Shown piece by piece: positions 1 through 8,275 of a stretch of DNA of 64,000 nucleotides. The stretch covers positions 5,456,001 through 5,520,000 of the forward strand of contig NZ_CP009281.1 of NCBI RefSeq assembly GCF_000758585.1, in the 5' to 3' direction. How positions within the stretch are numbered: the first letter of the stretch is position 1; each line of letters opens with the position of its first letter. The notes under the pieces are model-generated. The model did not search any database. It was not told the DNA's origin and saw nothing but the letters and a program-made list of their open reading frames with translations. The position numbers were made by a program, and so were the translations under genes. This DNA is from Paenibacillus sp. FSL R5-0345 (GTDB taxonomy: Bacteria; Bacillota; Bacilli; Paenibacillales; Paenibacillaceae).

Positions 1-2
1 AT

Positions 3-467
3 CCGAATTTAACGATGGATGAATGTATCCATAATGTAGAGATGGTGCTTAGCAAGCGAGAAGTGCAGAATGCTGTGCTAACAGGTATTCAATTAGATGT
101 ACTGGCAGAAGAGGGCAAGCTGTTCTCCCCCCTTCAGGATATGATCGAGAATGATGAGGGATTGTACGGCGTAGATGAGATTCTTGCCTTCTCTATCGTG
201 AACGTATACGGCAGTATCGGATTTACGAACTATGGCTATGTAGACAAGCTGAAGCCTGGCGTTCTTAAACGGTTAAATGATAAAAGCACGGGACAGATCC
301 ACACCTATCTCGACGACATCGTCGGAGCCGTGGCGGCAGCAGCCAGTAGCCGAATCGCACACCGCAAGCAAGCGGAGCGAGAAATTGAGCTTGAACTGCC
401 TCATACACCGGAGGATCGTGAAGAAGCCGCTAGAAAACTTGCAGAATATGATGAAACTCCGGAGTGA
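3..467 (+). CDS. YutG/PgpA-like phosphatidylglycerophosphatase A family protein (5' end outside window)
   Basis: The reading frame is already open at the left edge, so this is the C-terminal part of a gene starting upstream; the ATG at 15 is internal. The protein resembles Bacillus YutG, a member of the phosphatidylglycerophosphatase A (PgpA) family. In that family the enzymes dephosphorylate phosphatidylglycerophosphate to phosphatidylglycerol, although the YutG branch is soluble-looking and its exact substrate is less certain. Recognisable pieces are KREVQNA, IENDEGLYGVDEI, VNVYGSIGFTNYGY and the conserved acidic stretch HTYLDDIVGAVAAAASSR near the end. A tail of about 30 charged residues rich in Glu and Arg follows. 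A strong terminator begins 57 bases after the stop, so this is the last gene of its transcript. Family assignment is good; function is inferred. Confidence 0.8.
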   Translation, partial: PNLTMDECIHNVEMVLSKREVQNAVLTGIQLDVLAEEGKLFSPLQDMIENDEGLYGVDEILAFSIVNVYGSIGFTNYGYVDKLKPGVLKRLNDKSTGQIHTYLDDIVGAVAAAASSRIAHRKQAEREIELELPHTPEDREEAARKLAEYDETPE

Positions 468-523
468 GGAGTTTCAGATGCACCAGAAGGTGAGTTTCTA
501 ATACATCAAATGTAACTCTGAGG

Positions 524-577
524 AAAAAGCGATTGTTTCACAAGCCCTGCGGGCTGCTGGGACAATCGCTTTTTTTT
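524..577 (+). terminator. Rho-independent terminator of the YutG-like gene
   Basis: Arms AAAAAGCGATTGT and ACAATCGCTTTTT pair around a loop that contains a second small GC hairpin (GCCCTGCGGGC). A run of T follows to position 577. It sits just after the stop at 467. Confidence 0.85.
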
Positions 578-634
578 GATGGGTTCTATGAATTCCTATA
601 ATTTAATCACTACCAACATTTAGTTACTCAAATA

Positions 635-672
635 CAAAAAGAGCAGTCCTCACAAAGGAAGACTGCTCTTTA
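635..672 (-). terminator. Terminator for the MBL-fold/methyltransferase transcript
   Basis: Arms AAAGAGCAGTC (637-647) and GACTGCTCTTT (661-671). On the minus strand the stem is followed by TTTTTG. It lies about 70 bases past the stop of the minus-strand gene ending at 742. Confidence 0.8.
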
Positions 673-741
673 ACAGTGTTATACATCATCTGTTCCACGT
701 CGATCTTGTAACATACTCTAACTGATATGCTCTTCAACACT

Positions 742-1782
742 TTAAGCTCCGTCGAACAAGAAACCGCCGTCTACCTCCAGCATCACCGCCCGCTCCCGGC
801 GCACTAACTCCGCCAAATGCGCTAGGGTCTCACTCATCGCAAAGCGCATCTGGTGAACGGTGGTTACCCGGCTTCGAAACAGAACTTCGCACACCGCAAA
901 CGCGCTTAGCGGACCGTTTGCAAGCAGGGCACCCGCTGTATCCAGCCGCTCCTCATGATGAGCGAGCAGGCTGTTCACCCGGTGCGCGAAGCCAGCGAAG
1001 GGCTCGCGATGCCCCGGGAATGCCATGCTGACCGGGTAGCTGCCCAGTTCCCGCAGCCCCTGAAGGAACGTCTGCAGCGGCTGGGGATCGCTGCCTGGCA
1101 GCAGGCTGACATTGGGCGAGATCTGCGGCAGCACAGCGTCCCCGCAGATCATAAGCCCGCTGTCAGCATGATACAGGCTCACATGCCCCGGTGCATGTCC
1201 GCCAGTAATAATGAGCTGCCATTTACGGCCGCCCATCTTGAAGGGCTCCGCCACATTGAAATAAGAAACGACAGGCTGCGGCTCCACCTGGGAATTAAAG
1301 CTTTCCAAGTGGGCCTTAATCCCGTTCGACCACTCATCTGTCATCCCATGCCGGATGAAATAAACCGGTAATATCTCATTGATGTCTTTGCTATTGTCTT
1401 TCCCTGCATTTTCCTCAGCGCCATTGCCTCGATCATCACCAAAGCCATCGCCCCACATCAATCTAGCCTCCGCATGGGCACGCTCCGTCATCCACACCTT
1501 ACAGCCACTCTGCGACTGCAGCCAGCCGGATAATCCATAATGATCGGGATGGTGATGCGTAACGACGATATCCCGTATATCCATCCACGACAAGTCCAGC
1601 TCCTGCAAAATCCCGAGCCAGCAATTCTCTGTATCCGGGCTGCGCGGACCCGGATCGATAATAGTCACTCTCCCATCTTCGTCCGAAAGAATATAGCTGT
1701 TCACTTGACGAAGAGGCGAGTCCATGGGTACCGAGACTTGGAGAATGTTCTTGTCCCATGAAGTAAGCTCTGCCTTAGACAT
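742..1782 (-). CDS. MBL-fold metallo-hydrolase
   Basis: Metallo-beta-lactamase-fold hydrolase of about 346 residues. The metal-binding signature THHHPDHYG (HxHxDH) is clear, followed by GGHAPGHVSLY, the CGDAVLP aspartate and PGHREPF, which together supply a two-metal site. The pattern is that of the broad thioesterase/glyoxalase-II-like MBL group with a helical C-terminal extension that probably contacts nucleic acid or substrate; the substrate cannot be read from sequence. I start at the ATG at 1782 because GGTGG lies about 10 bases upstream, whereas the longer frame from 1821 has no ribosome site. The stop of the frameshifted methyltransferase gene lies about 40 bases upstream, so the two are probably co-transcribed. 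A terminator follows at 635-672. Confidence 0.85.
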   Translation of the reverse strand: MSKAELTSWDKNILQVSVPMDSPLRQVNSYILSDEDGRVTIIDPGPRSPDTENCWLGILQELDLSWMDIRDIVVTHHHPDHYGLSGWLQSQSGCKVWMTERAHAEARLMWGDGFGDDRGNGAEENAGKDNSKDINEILPVYFIRHGMTDEWSNGIKAHLESFNSQVEPQPVVSYFNVAEPFKMGGRKWQLIITGGHAPGHVSLYHADSGLMICGDAVLPQISPNVSLLPGSDPQPLQTFLQGLRELGSYPVSMAFPGHREPFAGFAHRVNSLLAHHEERLDTAGALLANGPLSAFAVCEVLFRSRVTTVHQMRFAMSETLAHLAELVRRERAVMLEVDGGFLFDGA

Positions 1783-1821
1783 GGAGCGTTCACCACCTTT
1801 AAATCTTTTTCCGGAAACCAT

Positions 1822-2555
1822 TTAGGGACGTGTTCCACCAAAGATCATCCGCGTGGACCTTTCTGCATCATAAACCTCATCTTCATAGCTGCCATGTACA
1901 GCTTCGAGCTGCAAGCCCGCTTTCTCAATCATTTCCTTGAACTCCTCCAGTGAATAAAGCTTCACACGCTCATGATATTGACGAGGCGTAGGGTCATTCT
2001 TAGTGGTTAGAATGATGTCCTTCTTCACATAACCATCCTCAATCCGGCGTGACTCATCTATCAAATTCTCTCCGTCCTCACGCGTAGAATGCGGCACCAG
2101 ATGACGAATCACATGCGCAGGATTCAAAAAATCAATAACGAACTTGCCACCTGGCTTCAGCAGACGATAGATTTCACGCAGAACCTTTACTTGCTCCTCA
2201 TCTTTTTCAAAATAACCAAAAGAAGTGAACAGATTAACTACGGCATCGAATCCTCCATCTAGTGGTAAATCACGCATGTCGGAACGGATCCAGGTTACTT
2301 TCTCCGCCCCGACTTGAGATCGAGCTCACGCAGCAAGACCTCCGACAAATCTACTCCCGTAACCTCGTATCCTTCCTCCGCAAGTGCCAGAGAATGACGT
2401 CCCATCCCACAACATAAATCCAGCACTTTCGAACCTGGAGGTAGTCTCAGCCAGGCGATCATCTGATCCACTTCTTTACGTGCACCACCGAAATCCCGAT
2501 GTCTATATACGATCAGATAATCCTCTCCGAAGCTCTTTTCATACCATTCAGTCAT
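1822..2555 (-). pseudogene. Class I SAM-dependent methyltransferase split by a one-base deletion
   Basis: Two adjacent minus-strand frames are halves of one methyltransferase. The first (start ATG at 2555, behind TAGGAGGAGAG) carries the SAM-binding motif VLDLCCGMGRHSLALAEEG and the acidic GVDLSE, then runs out of frame at about 2325 into a stop at 2295. The second frame, ending at 1822, continues with DGGFDAVVNLFTSFGYF and LKPGGKFVIDFLNP, the normal middle of this fold. Adding one base (GAGCT to GAGGCT on the coding strand) restores LLREARSQVGAEKVTWIRSD and joins the halves exactly. This is either a recent pseudogene or a sequencing error; with no other lesion in about 730 bases, an error is quite possible. 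The substrate is unknown. Confidence 0.8.
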
Positions 2556-2646
2556 GTTGTCTCTCCTCCTACAGGCGTCATTCTGCAACTCCTCTTATGT
2601 ATGCTTATGTAACGCCATTGTACAGTCTTTTGCTGACAAACTCAAA

Positions 2647-2692
2647 GAAGAGTCATCATCGTGACCTCTCGGCCTTTAATGACAACTCTTAT
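2647..2692 (-). terminator. Weak terminator after the alpha-glucosidase gene
   Basis: On the minus strand AAGAGTTGTCAT pairs imperfectly (10 of 12) with ATGATGACTCTT, followed by CTTTG. It lies just after the stop at 2704. The T run is poor, so this is tentative. Confidence 0.4.
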
Positions 2693-2703
2693 TGTAACTT
2701 CCT

Positions 2704-4401
2704 TTACACAAGCTGCTGTAAATAGACCCTTGCTTCATAAGGACGAAGCTTGAAAGAACGAATATCCTGATCTTTTGACTGCGTGTAATTACTGATTAAT
2801 AGCTCCAGATGATCTGGATTTGAATCGAACCCCGCTGGCCATTCGAATTCAGGCTCTCCATCAAAAAAGTTCAAAATGACCAACAGTCGCTGATTCTCTA
2901 AAGTTCGGGTATACGCATAAATCTCAGTGTGCTCTGCTAGCAGTAGATCATACGATCCGTATACGATCACCTTGTATTTTTTTCTTAACGCAATCAGCTG
3001 TTTATAGTAGTTGTAGATAGAATCCGGATCTTTTACCGCGTTGCCAGCGTTGATCTCCATATGGTTGGAATTGACTTCAATCCAGGGCGTCCCCGTTGTA
3101 AAACCGCCTGCATGTCCATCATCCCACTGCATAGGGGTACGGGCATTGTCCCGGCTTTTATGATGAATCGCAGACATAATCTGCTCTTCTGGAACACCGT
3201 TTTTTCGCTTCTCTTCATAATAATTAAGGGTCTCCACATCCCGGTATTCATCAATGGAATCGAAACAGACATTCGTCATGCCGATTTCCTCTCCTTGATA
3301 AATATAAGGTGTGCCCTCCAACATATGAATAAAGGTCGCCAGCATTTTGGCCGAAGGAATCCGGTAAAAGAGATCATTCCCAAACCGGGATACCGAGCGC
3401 GGCTGGTCATGGTTACATAGATAATTCGCATTCCAGCCTCTGTCATGCAGAACCGTCTGCCAGTTGCTCATGATCTTTTTCAGCTCTAGTAGATTCCAAG
3501 GGACCACATCCCATTTCCCACTACCCGGCGAAGCGGCATCCAGAAACATATGCTCAAACTGAAAAGTCATATTCAGCTCCCTACGTCCATCACCTACATA
3601 ATCCAGCGCCTGCTCTGGTCCGAGTCCTGAAGTCTCTCCTACCGTCATAATATCGTAGAAATATAGCACCTTATCGTATAGATTTTGCAGCAAGGTGTGT
3701 ACATCCTCCAGATTGGAGAACATACCATAAGCCCTTACAGTAGGTGTTCCGTTCGGGTTGTCTGCATCTGGATAGCCTTTCGTCTTCACGATATGTGCAA
3801 TCGCATCAAAGCGAAATCCATCCACGCCCTTCTTCAGCCACCACTCCACCATCTCATGCAGCTTATCAATGACCACCGGATTCTCCCAGTTCAGATCGGG
3901 CTGGTATTTAGAGTAGAGGTGAAGATAATATTCATCCGTATGCGGATCAAGCTCCCAGACCGAGCCGCTGAAATAAGACTCCCAGTTGTTCGGGGGACCG
4001 CCATTTTTACCTTTTCGCCATATATAATAATCCCGTTTAGGATTGTCCTTCGACGACCTGGATTCTACAAACCAAGGATGCTCATGTGACGTGTGGTTCA
4101 GCACCAAATCCATCATCAGCTTCATTCCACGTGCGTGCAGTTCCCTGAGAAGCCGGTCAAAATCATCCATCGTGCCGAATTCCTTCATAATGTCACAATA
4201 ATCACTGATATCATACCCGTTATCATGGTTAGGTGATTTATAAATAGGGCAGACCCAAATCACATCTACACCTAGGTCCTGTAAATAATCCAGTCTGGAT
4301 ATAATCCCTTGTAAGTCTCCGATTCCATCTCCGTTACTGTCCATGAAGCTGATCGGATAAATCTGATACACGACGCTTTCTTTCCACCATTTGGGGTTCA
4401 T
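2704..4401 (-). CDS. GH13 alpha-glucosidase (oligo-1,6-glucosidase/MalL family)
   Basis: Cytosolic glycoside hydrolase family 13 enzyme of 565 residues, the usual length for MalL/oligo-1,6-glucosidase. It begins MNPKWWKESVVYQIYPISF without a signal peptide. The GH13 regions are all present: DLVLNH (about 98-103), GFRFDA with the nucleophile Asp199, VGE with the acid/base Glu256, and NHD with the transition-state Asp332. The residue after the nucleophile is Ala200; in oligo-1,6-glucosidases this position is Val, and small residues are associated with alpha-1,4 preference, so maltodextrins may be the real substrate. It follows the response-regulator gene by 71 bases on the same strand, and the divergent ABC transporter probably delivers its substrate. 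Trehalose-6-phosphate hydrolase is a less likely alternative, since no PTS is nearby. Confidence 0.9.
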   Translation of the reverse strand: MNPKWWKESVVYQIYPISFMDSNGDGIGDLQGIISRLDYLQDLGVDVIWVCPIYKSPNHDNGYDISDYCDIMKEFGTMDDFDRLLRELHARGMKLMMDLVLNHTSHEHPWFVESRSSKDNPKRDYYIWRKGKNGGPPNNWESYFSGSVWELDPHTDEYYLHLYSKYQPDLNWENPVVIDKLHEMVEWWLKKGVDGFRFDAIAHIVKTKGYPDADNPNGTPTVRAYGMFSNLEDVHTLLQNLYDKVLYFYDIMTVGETSGLGPEQALDYVGDGRRELNMTFQFEHMFLDAASPGSGKWDVVPWNLLELKKIMSNWQTVLHDRGWNANYLCNHDQPRSVSRFGNDLFYRIPSAKMLATFIHMLEGTPYIYQGEEIGMTNVCFDSIDEYRDVETLNYYEEKRKNGVPEEQIMSAIHHKSRDNARTPMQWDDGHAGGFTTGTPWIEVNSNHMEINAGNAVKDPDSIYNYYKQLIALRKKYKVIVYGSYDLLLAEHTEIYAYTRTLENQRLLVILNFFDGEPEFEWPAGFDSNPDHLELLISNYTQSKDQDIRSFKLRPYEARVYLQQLV

Positions 4402-4472
4402 AACTCGGTTACCTCCTATTTAGCTATATGTAGAGTTTAACCACACAGAGCCTAGTAGATAACAAATTCCCC

Positions 4473-6122
4473 CTACTTGGTTAGTCCTTTTTGATATTGC
4501 GAGGGCGTAAGTCCAGTCCATTTTTTAAAAGTAGCACTGAAGTGGCGCTCTTCACCGTACCCCACCAATTTGGCAACAGCGTACATCTTAAGATTTTGGC
4601 GGAGCAGCTTTTTCGCTTCTTCTACCCGGTATTGATGCAAGTAATCGAGAAAATTCACACCAAGCTCCTGGCGGAATAGTGAACTTAAATAAGTATTAGA
4701 AACATAGGCTTCCTTCGCGACATACTCTAGTGTCAGATTGGTATTATATTTATTACGAATGATCTCCATTGCAGTGACTACTGTGCGATGCAGCGGTCGA
4801 TGGTTGGAAAAAGCCTCTACCACATTCTGCATAACCTTATTCAAAATCGTAGACAACTCTTCGAGTGTTTCTATCTGTGGTGCCTGCTCCATCCAATTGA
4901 CCAAATGCTGCTTCCATTCGAAGCCAGCGACTTGTTTCTCTTGCGCGAGTCTCTTTAATCGAACTACAAAAGCCGTGGCTCGAATATTCACCTCTTGCTT
5001 AAGACATCCCGGATTGCTGCGAAAACGATCGAGCCATTTCTCCAGCAGATCAAGTGCGAGCTCATTGCTCCCAGCACCCACCGCCACAAGCATTTCATCC
5101 TCCAGCTCATTTAATTCAGAATCATCTAAAATCCCGATTTCCTGCGGAGCGCCACCTATTACTCCCGTTCCTTCTGTATAGTAATAGACACCGCCTTTTC
5201 CGTTCAAAAATCGCGATTCCATCGCCTGAAGCGCTTCTTTATACGACAGATGAGCTTCAGAAATATCCGAACGACAGGAGCCAACGGCAATACTGATTGA
5301 TAGTTTGAGGTATTTCTCCAGATTACACTGCAGCTTCTCAATTTGCTCTTTCAACTGGAGGGGCGCTCGGTAAAGCTTGCGAGAATCCGTTCCGGCTAAG
5401 CCGCTGCCGATCCAGAGCAAATTGTTGCCGTCATGAAAAGTTTCTATCTTTCCTCGATAGATGGGTGACAATGTCTCACTGATAATGTTTAATGCTGCGT
5501 AACGCAAAAGCACAAAATCCTGCCCTGTGCCTGTAGCGGAAGGCGGGTCAAAATCAAAGCTGACGAGACCAATCTGCGGCCCTTCAAAGCCAATCGCCAT
5601 TGATAACTCTCCGATCAGCTCCTGTCGCCGTTCTAGCGGAACCGGTGAATGATAAATCCATTGGGAAAGGACCTGGCTTTTGACAAGCGGTGCATTTTTA
5701 TGCCAGGAACGGTCTCGTTTAAGCTGCTCATCCTCTTGATTGCGTTGTCTTTCAATGAGTTCCTTGGCCTTCAGTACCGTCTTCAAAATTTCCTCAGGGC
5801 GGCAGGGCTTCAGCACATAATCAACAACGCCTAGGGAGATCGCTTGCTTCGCATAAGAAAACTCATTATAGCCGGATAAAATAATCGACCGGAAGCCGTA
5901 CCCTCTGCGCCGCGCGACTTCAATCAGCTCCAGACCATCCATTTGCGGCATACGGATATCCGTTAACAAAAGATCGGGCTGTTCTTTCTCCATCAAAGCC
6001 AGCGCTTCACTTCCGTTCCCCGCCTCACCCATTACCTCAATCTGATGAGACTTCCAATCAATCATATTTACGATGCCCTCACGAATCGTATCTTCGTCTT
6101 CGGCAATCAGCAGCTTCATCAT
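4473..6122 (-). CDS. YesN-type response regulator with AraC DNA-binding domain
   Basis: Response regulator of 549 residues. The receiver domain spans about 1-120 with acidic residues EDED and phospho-acceptor Asp55 in LLLTDIRMPQMDG. A long, poorly conserved middle region follows. The C-terminal roughly 100 residues form a double helix-turn-helix AraC domain (ending GYGEERHFSATFKKWTGLTPSQY). Its start codon directly follows the stop of the kinase gene (TAA then ATG), so the two are translationally coupled. It should be phosphorylated by that kinase and activate the divergent lipoprotein/permease genes and probably the alpha-glucosidase gene downstream. A second Met immediately follows the first and could be the real start. 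Family call is firm; the target genes are inferred from position. Confidence 0.92.
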   Translation of the reverse strand: MMKLLIAEDEDTIREGIVNMIDWKSHQIEVMGEAGNGSEALALMEKEQPDLLLTDIRMPQMDGLELIEVARRRGYGFRSIILSGYNEFSYAKQAISLGVVDYVLKPCRPEEILKTVLKAKELIERQRNQEDEQLKRDRSWHKNAPLVKSQVLSQWIYHSPVPLERRQELIGELSMAIGFEGPQIGLVSFDFDPPSATGTGQDFVLLRYAALNIISETLSPIYRGKIETFHDGNNLLWIGSGLAGTDSRKLYRAPLQLKEQIEKLQCNLEKYLKLSISIAVGSCRSDISEAHLSYKEALQAMESRFLNGKGGVYYYTEGTGVIGGAPQEIGILDDSELNELEDEMLVAVGAGSNELALDLLEKWLDRFRSNPGCLKQEVNIRATAFVVRLKRLAQEKQVAGFEWKQHLVNWMEQAPQIETLEELSTILNKVMQNVVEAFSNHRPLHRTVVTAMEIIRNKYNTNLTLEYVAKEAYVSNTYLSSLFRQELGVNFLDYLHQYRVEEAKKLLRQNLKMYAVAKLVGYGEERHFSATFKKWTGLTPSQYQKGLTK

Positions 6123-7937
6123 TTATGGACCCTCCACCGTGATATGAATAATAATACGTGTGCCAGCCCCTTCTACACTCTCCAGTTGCAAAGAGGCTCC
6201 CGCAAAAAATAAGGACAGTCGTTCCTGCACATTCATGAGCGCAAATCCTGTACGTCCAACATTCTCTTCTTCAGCTAAAGAGTTTCCCCTCGCTAAACGT
6301 TGGTGTAGCTCTAAAAGTCTATCTGCTGTGATCCCCACACCATTATCCTGTACTTCAAGCACAATAGTTTTCTCTATACGATAAGCACGAACCGATACTA
6401 GTCCACTGCCAGACAACGGCTCAATCCCGTGAATCACTGCGTTCTCGGCTAGTGGCTGCAGCAGCAGCTTTGGTACAGTAAAATCCTTGATACTCTCATC
6501 CAGAGAAATTTCGAATTCAAAACGCTCCTTAAAGCGATTTTTCTGCAGGAACAAGTAATTGGTCACCAGCTCCACTTCCTGCTCCAAGGTAAACGTATCG
6601 CGTCCATCATTTAAGCTCAGCCGAAACACTTGAGAGAGAGAATACACCATATCGGCAATTTCTTTATCTCCCTTCCTCTCGGCTTCCCAACAAATTGTAT
6701 TTAACGTGTTATATAAAAAGTGCGGCCTAATTTGAGCTTGAAGCGTTTTCAATTCTGCCTCCTGTTGCTTCATTCTTGAGGCGTATACATCATTGATGAG
6801 CGATTTAATCCGCTGCACCATTAGATTATAACCATGCCCGAGTAGGCCGATCTCGTCATTTCCTTCAAAAAATACCCGCTGCGTAAAATCACCTGTCTGC
6901 AGTCTGCGCATCGAACGGGAAAGCTTCTTCAGCGGTTTCGTAATAGCGGCAGCTGCCAGCCAGGTAACCATGAGGCTAACCACTAAACACAGAACAGCGA
7001 TCGTCATTGTGACCTGTAAAATCTGACCAAGCTCTTTAACAAGCTGCCGCTTGGAATGAGCCACCACCACATACCAGCCCGTCGTCTCCGACTGAAGATG
7101 CGACACAATCCACTGCTTATGATCCGCTGTAGATTCCAGCCTTTTCTTCACAGTCAGATTAGGATCGCTGTCTGCAAAATACGGAAGTTCCAGATCTCTT
7201 TTGCCAATCCAGCTCGGGTTCGAAGCCGTAATAATCAGCCCGTTCCGATCAATCACGAACATATCCACATCATCTTCAGCATTGTCGAGATATTGACTCC
7301 CAATCTTCCCTGCATCTACACCGATCACAGCGAGTCCTGCCGGCTTTAAGGTGTAAATATTCTTGATGATTCTGGAAAGGACAATCTTATGATAATGATC
7401 GCCTACAAAAATGCCGTCCGTGGGTCTGGAGAGTCCAAAGGTTGGGCTCCCTGCTGCTTTAATAGCTTCCTGATAATACGAGGTTTTGATAAAATCCGAG
7501 TACTTCATACCTGTCGTCAATCCTGCCTGATTCGCAGCAAAAGGCTCTGCTCCATTGTTATCTTCTAAAGAGTATAGGATCAGAGATTGAATAGAATTGC
7601 CTGCAACCATAAGATTGGTAACGGTCTTAAATACAGAATTACGTTCCTTTTGCGCTTCAGACGATGCTAAAAGCCGCTGCACACTTTCATCCAGAAAGAG
7701 TGTATTCGAAAAAGATATCATGCCTCGCACCATTTCATCGATCTGCTCTGCTGTTTTTTTGGTAAGATGATCCTGTGACTGCTTCATTTTCTCCACAACC
7801 TGCTGCGAAGAGATCTGATAAGAGTTCCAACCCATAGCAAATATGGTCACCAGAAGCAGAGGAACGAACCATAACAACAGCTTAAATTGGAGCGGAAGAT
7901 GGCGATAACGGCTGAGTAAGCGAAAATTCCGATTCAT
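6123..7937 (-). CDS. YesM-type sensor histidine kinase
   Basis: Membrane sensor kinase of 604 residues. A first transmembrane segment lies near residues 15-38, then an extracellular sensing region of about 260 residues (Cache-like), a second transmembrane segment near 300-325, a HAMP domain, the His_kinase motif QIRPHFLYN carrying the phospho-histidine, and an HATPase domain with ENAVIHG and QDNGVGI. I start at the ATG at 7937 because AAGGTGG lies five bases upstream; the ATG at 7952 contains that ribosome site inside its own codons and has none before it. It pairs with the response regulator immediately downstream. In this family the kinase senses an extracellular sugar, often via the neighbouring binding protein; alpha-glucosides are likely from the locus. 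Confidence 0.92.
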   Translation of the reverse strand: MNRNFRLLSRYRHLPLQFKLLLWFVPLLLVTIFAMGWNSYQISSQQVVEKMKQSQDHLTKKTAEQIDEMVRGMISFSNTLFLDESVQRLLASSEAQKERNSVFKTVTNLMVAGNSIQSLILYSLEDNNGAEPFAANQAGLTTGMKYSDFIKTSYYQEAIKAAGSPTFGLSRPTDGIFVGDHYHKIVLSRIIKNIYTLKPAGLAVIGVDAGKIGSQYLDNAEDDVDMFVIDRNGLIITASNPSWIGKRDLELPYFADSDPNLTVKKRLESTADHKQWIVSHLQSETTGWYVVVAHSKRQLVKELGQILQVTMTIAVLCLVVSLMVTWLAAAAITKPLKKLSRSMRRLQTGDFTQRVFFEGNDEIGLLGHGYNLMVQRIKSLINDVYASRMKQQEAELKTLQAQIRPHFLYNTLNTICWEAERKGDKEIADMVYSLSQVFRLSLNDGRDTFTLEQEVELVTNYLFLQKNRFKERFEFEISLDESIKDFTVPKLLLQPLAENAVIHGIEPLSGSGLVSVRAYRIEKTIVLEVQDNGVGITADRLLELHQRLARGNSLAEEENVGRTGFALMNVQERLSLFFAGASLQLESVEGAGTRIIIHITVEGP

Positions 7938-8099
7938 GAGAACCACCTTCATTTATATTAGAAAGATGTGTAAACCAAGTATAACTGAAATCATTCAGCC
8001 CTGAACCGGCTTTTTACATTCGCTAAAAAATGCCTACATTATTCTTAAATATGGACCATGTTTCTATTAGCTAGAAACTCTTAAGATGAGGATGCAAGC

Positions 8100-8245
8100 A
8101 AAAACGCCTTCGACGTCTCTTATAGACGGTCAGCGTTTATGCGAGAAATATAAGGATAATGTATAGCGTGAAACTTATACATTCTTATATTTCAAGAAGA
8201 AACGACGTTGTCGGCTTCATCGATAGATAACAATCGTTTCTTCAA
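8100..8245. promoter_or_regulatory. Three consecutive inverted repeats in the divergent promoter region
   Basis: The 338 bases between the kinase and the lipoprotein gene carry three inverted repeats in a row. The first is AAACGC...GCGTTT with an inner CGTCT/AGACG stem (about 8102-8138). The second pairs AAATATAAG and AATGTATA (8146-8165) with TATACATTCTTATATTT (8176-8192). The third pairs GAAGAAACGACGTTGT with ACAATCGTTTCTTC (about 8195-8244). No open frame is present. They could be binding sites of the AraC regulator, mRNA leader structures of the lipoprotein gene, or a dispersed genomic repeat. The string GCCTTCGACGTC recurs near 9768 upstream of the first permease. Confidence 0.5.
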
Positions 8246-8275
8246 AATACTTCATTCTAAAAAGGTGGGTTTTTG

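Noticed and set aside
955-1371. 138-codon plus-strand frame inside the MBL-fold gene
   Set aside because: Antisense shadow of a gene with an intact metal-binding motif.
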